This document shows, piece after piece, positions 62,337-64,000 of a stretch of 64,000 nt of DNA. Position numbers and translations under genes: made by a program. The DNA is taken from contig NZ_CP092431.1 of the NCBI RefSeq assembly GCF_022385335.1, positions 8,804,001-8,868,000 of the forward strand, read 5' to 3'. The notes below the pieces were generated by a model. It saw only the letters and a program-made list of their open reading frames with translations. It did no database searches and was not told where the DNA came from. How positions within the stretch are numbered: the first letter of the stretch is position 1; each line of letters starts with the position of its first letter. This DNA comes from Streptomyces deccanensis (GTDB lineage Bacteria > Actinomycetota > Actinomycetes > Streptomycetales > Streptomycetaceae).

Positions 62337-64000
62337 ATGACAGCGACGACCGACGGAAGCACCGGGGCCCTGCCGCCCCGCGCCCCCTCGGCCAGCGACA
62401 CCGACCACGACACCCCGCAGGCGGCCGGGGTCCAGGACGCCGCCGCGCACGCCGTACGGCGTTCCACCGACTTCCTCCTCTCCCGGCAGGACGACCAGGG
62501 CTGGTGGAAGGGCGACCTGGAGACCAACGTCACCATGGACGCCGAGGACCTGCTGCTCCGTCAGTTCCTCGGCATCCGCGACGAGAGGACCACCCGGGCC
62601 GCCGCCCTGTTCATCAGGGGCGAGCAGCGCCCGGACGGCACCTGGGCCACGTTCTACGGCGGCCCGCCCGACCTGTCCGCCACCGTCGAGGCGTACGTCG
62701 CGCTGCGACTGGCCGGGGACGACCCCGGCGCCCCGCACATGGCGCGGGCGTCCGCGTGGATCCGGGAGCGGGGCGGGATCGCCGCCGCCCGGGTCTTCAC
62801 CCGCATCTGGCTGGCGCTGTTCGGCTGGTGGAAGTGGGACGACCTGCCGGAGATGCCGCCGGAGATCGTCTGGTTCCCGAAGTGGATGCCGCTCAACATC
62901 TACGACTTCGGATGCTGGGCCCGGCAGACGATCGTGCCCCTGACGGTGGTCTCGGCGATGCGTCCGGTGCGGCCCGCGCCGTTCCCGCTGGACGAGCTGC
63001 ACACCGACCCGGGCCGGCCGAACCCGCCCAGACCCCTGGATCCGCTCGGCAGTTGGGAGGGCGCCTTCCAGCGGCTCGACAAGGTCCTGCACGGCTACCA
63101 CAAGGTCGCGCTGAAGCGGCTGCGCAAGGCCGCGATGAACAGCGCCGCCCGCTGGATCATCGAGCGGCAGGAGAACGACGGCTGCTGGGGCGGCATCCAG
63201 CCGCCGGCCGTGTACTCGCTGATCGCGCTGCGGCTGCTCGGCTACGACCTCCAGCACCCCGTCATGCGGGCCGGGCTTGCGTCGCTCGACCGGTTCGCCG
63301 TGTGGCGCGAGGACGGGGCCCGGATGATCGAGGCCTGCCAGTCGCCGGTGTGGGACACCTGCCTCGCCACCATCGCGCTCGCCGACGCGGGTCTGCCCGC
63401 CGACCACCCCCAACTCGTCAAGGCCGCCGACTGGATGCTCGGCGAGGAGATCGTCCGCCCCGGCGACTGGGCGGTGAAGCGGCCCCAACTCCCTCCCGGT
63501 GGCTGGGCGTTCGAGTTCCACAACGACAACTATCCCGACATCGACGACACCGCCGAGGTCGTCCTCGCGCTGCGCCGGGTGGCTCACCACGACCCGGAGC
63601 GCGTGGAGAAGGCCGTTCGGCGAGGGGTGCGCTGGACCCTCGGCATGCAGTCGAGGAACGGCGCGTGGGGCGCCTTCGACGTCGACAACACGAGCCCCTT
63701 CCCCAACCGGCTGCCGTTCTGCGACTTCGGCGAGGTCATCGACCCGCCGTCCGCCGATGTCACCGCGCACGTGGTGGAGATGCTCGCGGTCGAGGGCCTG
63801 TCCCACGACCCGCGCACCCGGCGCGCCATCGAGTGGCTGCTCGCCGAACAGGAGCCCAGCGGCGCGTGGTTCGGGCGCTGGGGCGTCAACTACGTGTACG
63901 GCACGGGGTCGGTGGTCCCCGCGCTGGTGACGGCCGGGCTGCCCGCCGCGCACCCCGCGATCCGCCGGGCCGTGGCCTGGCTGGAGACCGTGCAGAACGA
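62337..64000 (+). CDS. shc: Squalene-hopene cyclase (3' end beyond the window)
   Basis: 554 codons are present before the sequence ends. The catalytic acid motif DIDDTA (in NYPDIDDTAEVV) starts protonation of squalene. Several QW repeats (QDDQGWWKG, QENDGCWGG, QSRNGAWGAF, QEPSGAWFG) and the hydrophobic segment RIWLALFGWW are seen. The N-terminal 35 residues are Ala/Asp/Pro-rich and extend beyond usual cyclases. It makes hopene and hopanol. AAGGGGA lies 5 bases before the ATG. 138 bases separate it from the polyprenyl synthase gene. Confidence 0.95.
   Translation, partial: MTATTDGSTGALPPRAPSASDTDHDTPQAAGVQDAAAHAVRRSTDFLLSRQDDQGWWKGDLETNVTMDAEDLLLRQFLGIRDERTTRAAALFIRGEQRPDGTWATFYGGPPDLSATVEAYVALRLAGDDPGAPHMARASAWIRERGGIAAARVFTRIWLALFGWWKWDDLPEMPPEIVWFPKWMPLNIYDFGCWARQTIVPLTVVSAMRPVRPAPFPLDELHTDPGRPNPPRPLDPLGSWEGAFQRLDKVLHGYHKVALKRLRKAAMNSAARWIIERQENDGCWGGIQPPAVYSLIALRLLGYDLQHPVMRAGLASLDRFAVWREDGARMIEACQSPVWDTCLATIALADAGLPADHPQLVKAADWMLGEEIVRPGDWAVKRPQLPPGGWAFEFHNDNYPDIDDTAEVVLALRRVAHHDPERVEKAVRRGVRWTLGMQSRNGAWGAFDVDNTSPFPNRLPFCDFGEVIDPPSADVTAHVVEMLAVEGLSHDPRTRRAIEWLLAEQEPSGAWFGRWGVNYVYGTGSVVPALVTAGLPAAHPAIRRAVAWLETVQN

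Overview
The window is a high-GC actinobacterial chromosome segment, almost certainly Streptomyces. The evidence is a WhiB-like protein, an SsgA-family sporulation protein, an LPFR small protein, a two-domain laccase, a hopanoid cluster, frequent GTG starts and GTGA/ATGA stop-start overlaps. From memory, the gene order resembles the S. coelicolor arm region around SCO6712 (laccase), SCO6722 (ssgD), SCO6745 and SCO6759 onward (hopanoids); I could not check this.

Layout. 0-10 kb holds secreted sugar and redox enzymes: a cupredoxin/DUF1080 protein and a ThuA/sorbosone-dehydrogenase-like protein, divergent from a Tat-exported laccase; then a LacI regulator and a GH64 beta-1,3-glucanase that share an operator-like palindrome. 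9.8-16.7 kb holds a WhiB-like protein, an odd zinc-ribbon SDR, a tRNA-Trp, an acyl-ACP desaturase behind a triple palindromic operator, a dimethylarginine hydrolase, an ABC-F protein with an attenuator-like leader, and an SsgD-like protein. 17-27.7 kb holds housekeeping and accessory genes and a beta-oxidation operon (CoA transferase, thiolase, FadB). 27.8-34 kb holds an orphan ATP-synthase-b-like protein, a coupled pair of secreted peptidases and a BCCT transporter. 34-47.7 kb holds a D-amino-acid-oxidase-like protein, a second ABC-F protein, Tex with an apparent frameshift, an IS110 element splitting a pair of DJ-1 family genes, enoyl-CoA hydratase, an anti-sigma-like kinase and Idi.

47.7-57.3 kb holds a CDF metal exporter, galE and a tightly overlapping seven-gene unit: two CDP-alcohol phosphotransferases, a cytidylyltransferase-like protein, a glycerol-1-phosphate-dehydrogenase-like protein, a GT2 glycosyltransferase and a TagGH-like exporter. 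It ends at a strong hairpin and looks like a route to a polyol-phosphate surface polymer or lipid. 57.5-64 kb is the hopanoid cluster (hpnC, hpnD, hpnE, polyprenyl synthase, squalene-hopene cyclase running off the end), for which Idi at 47 kb could supply isoprenoid units.

Several intergenic gaps carry a dispersed GC-rich hairpin repeat. The most interesting candidates are the polyol-phosphate cluster, the secreted sugar-oxidation set at the left end, the ABC-F leader with a three-codon ORF, and the IS110 element with definable ends and a likely bridge-RNA region.
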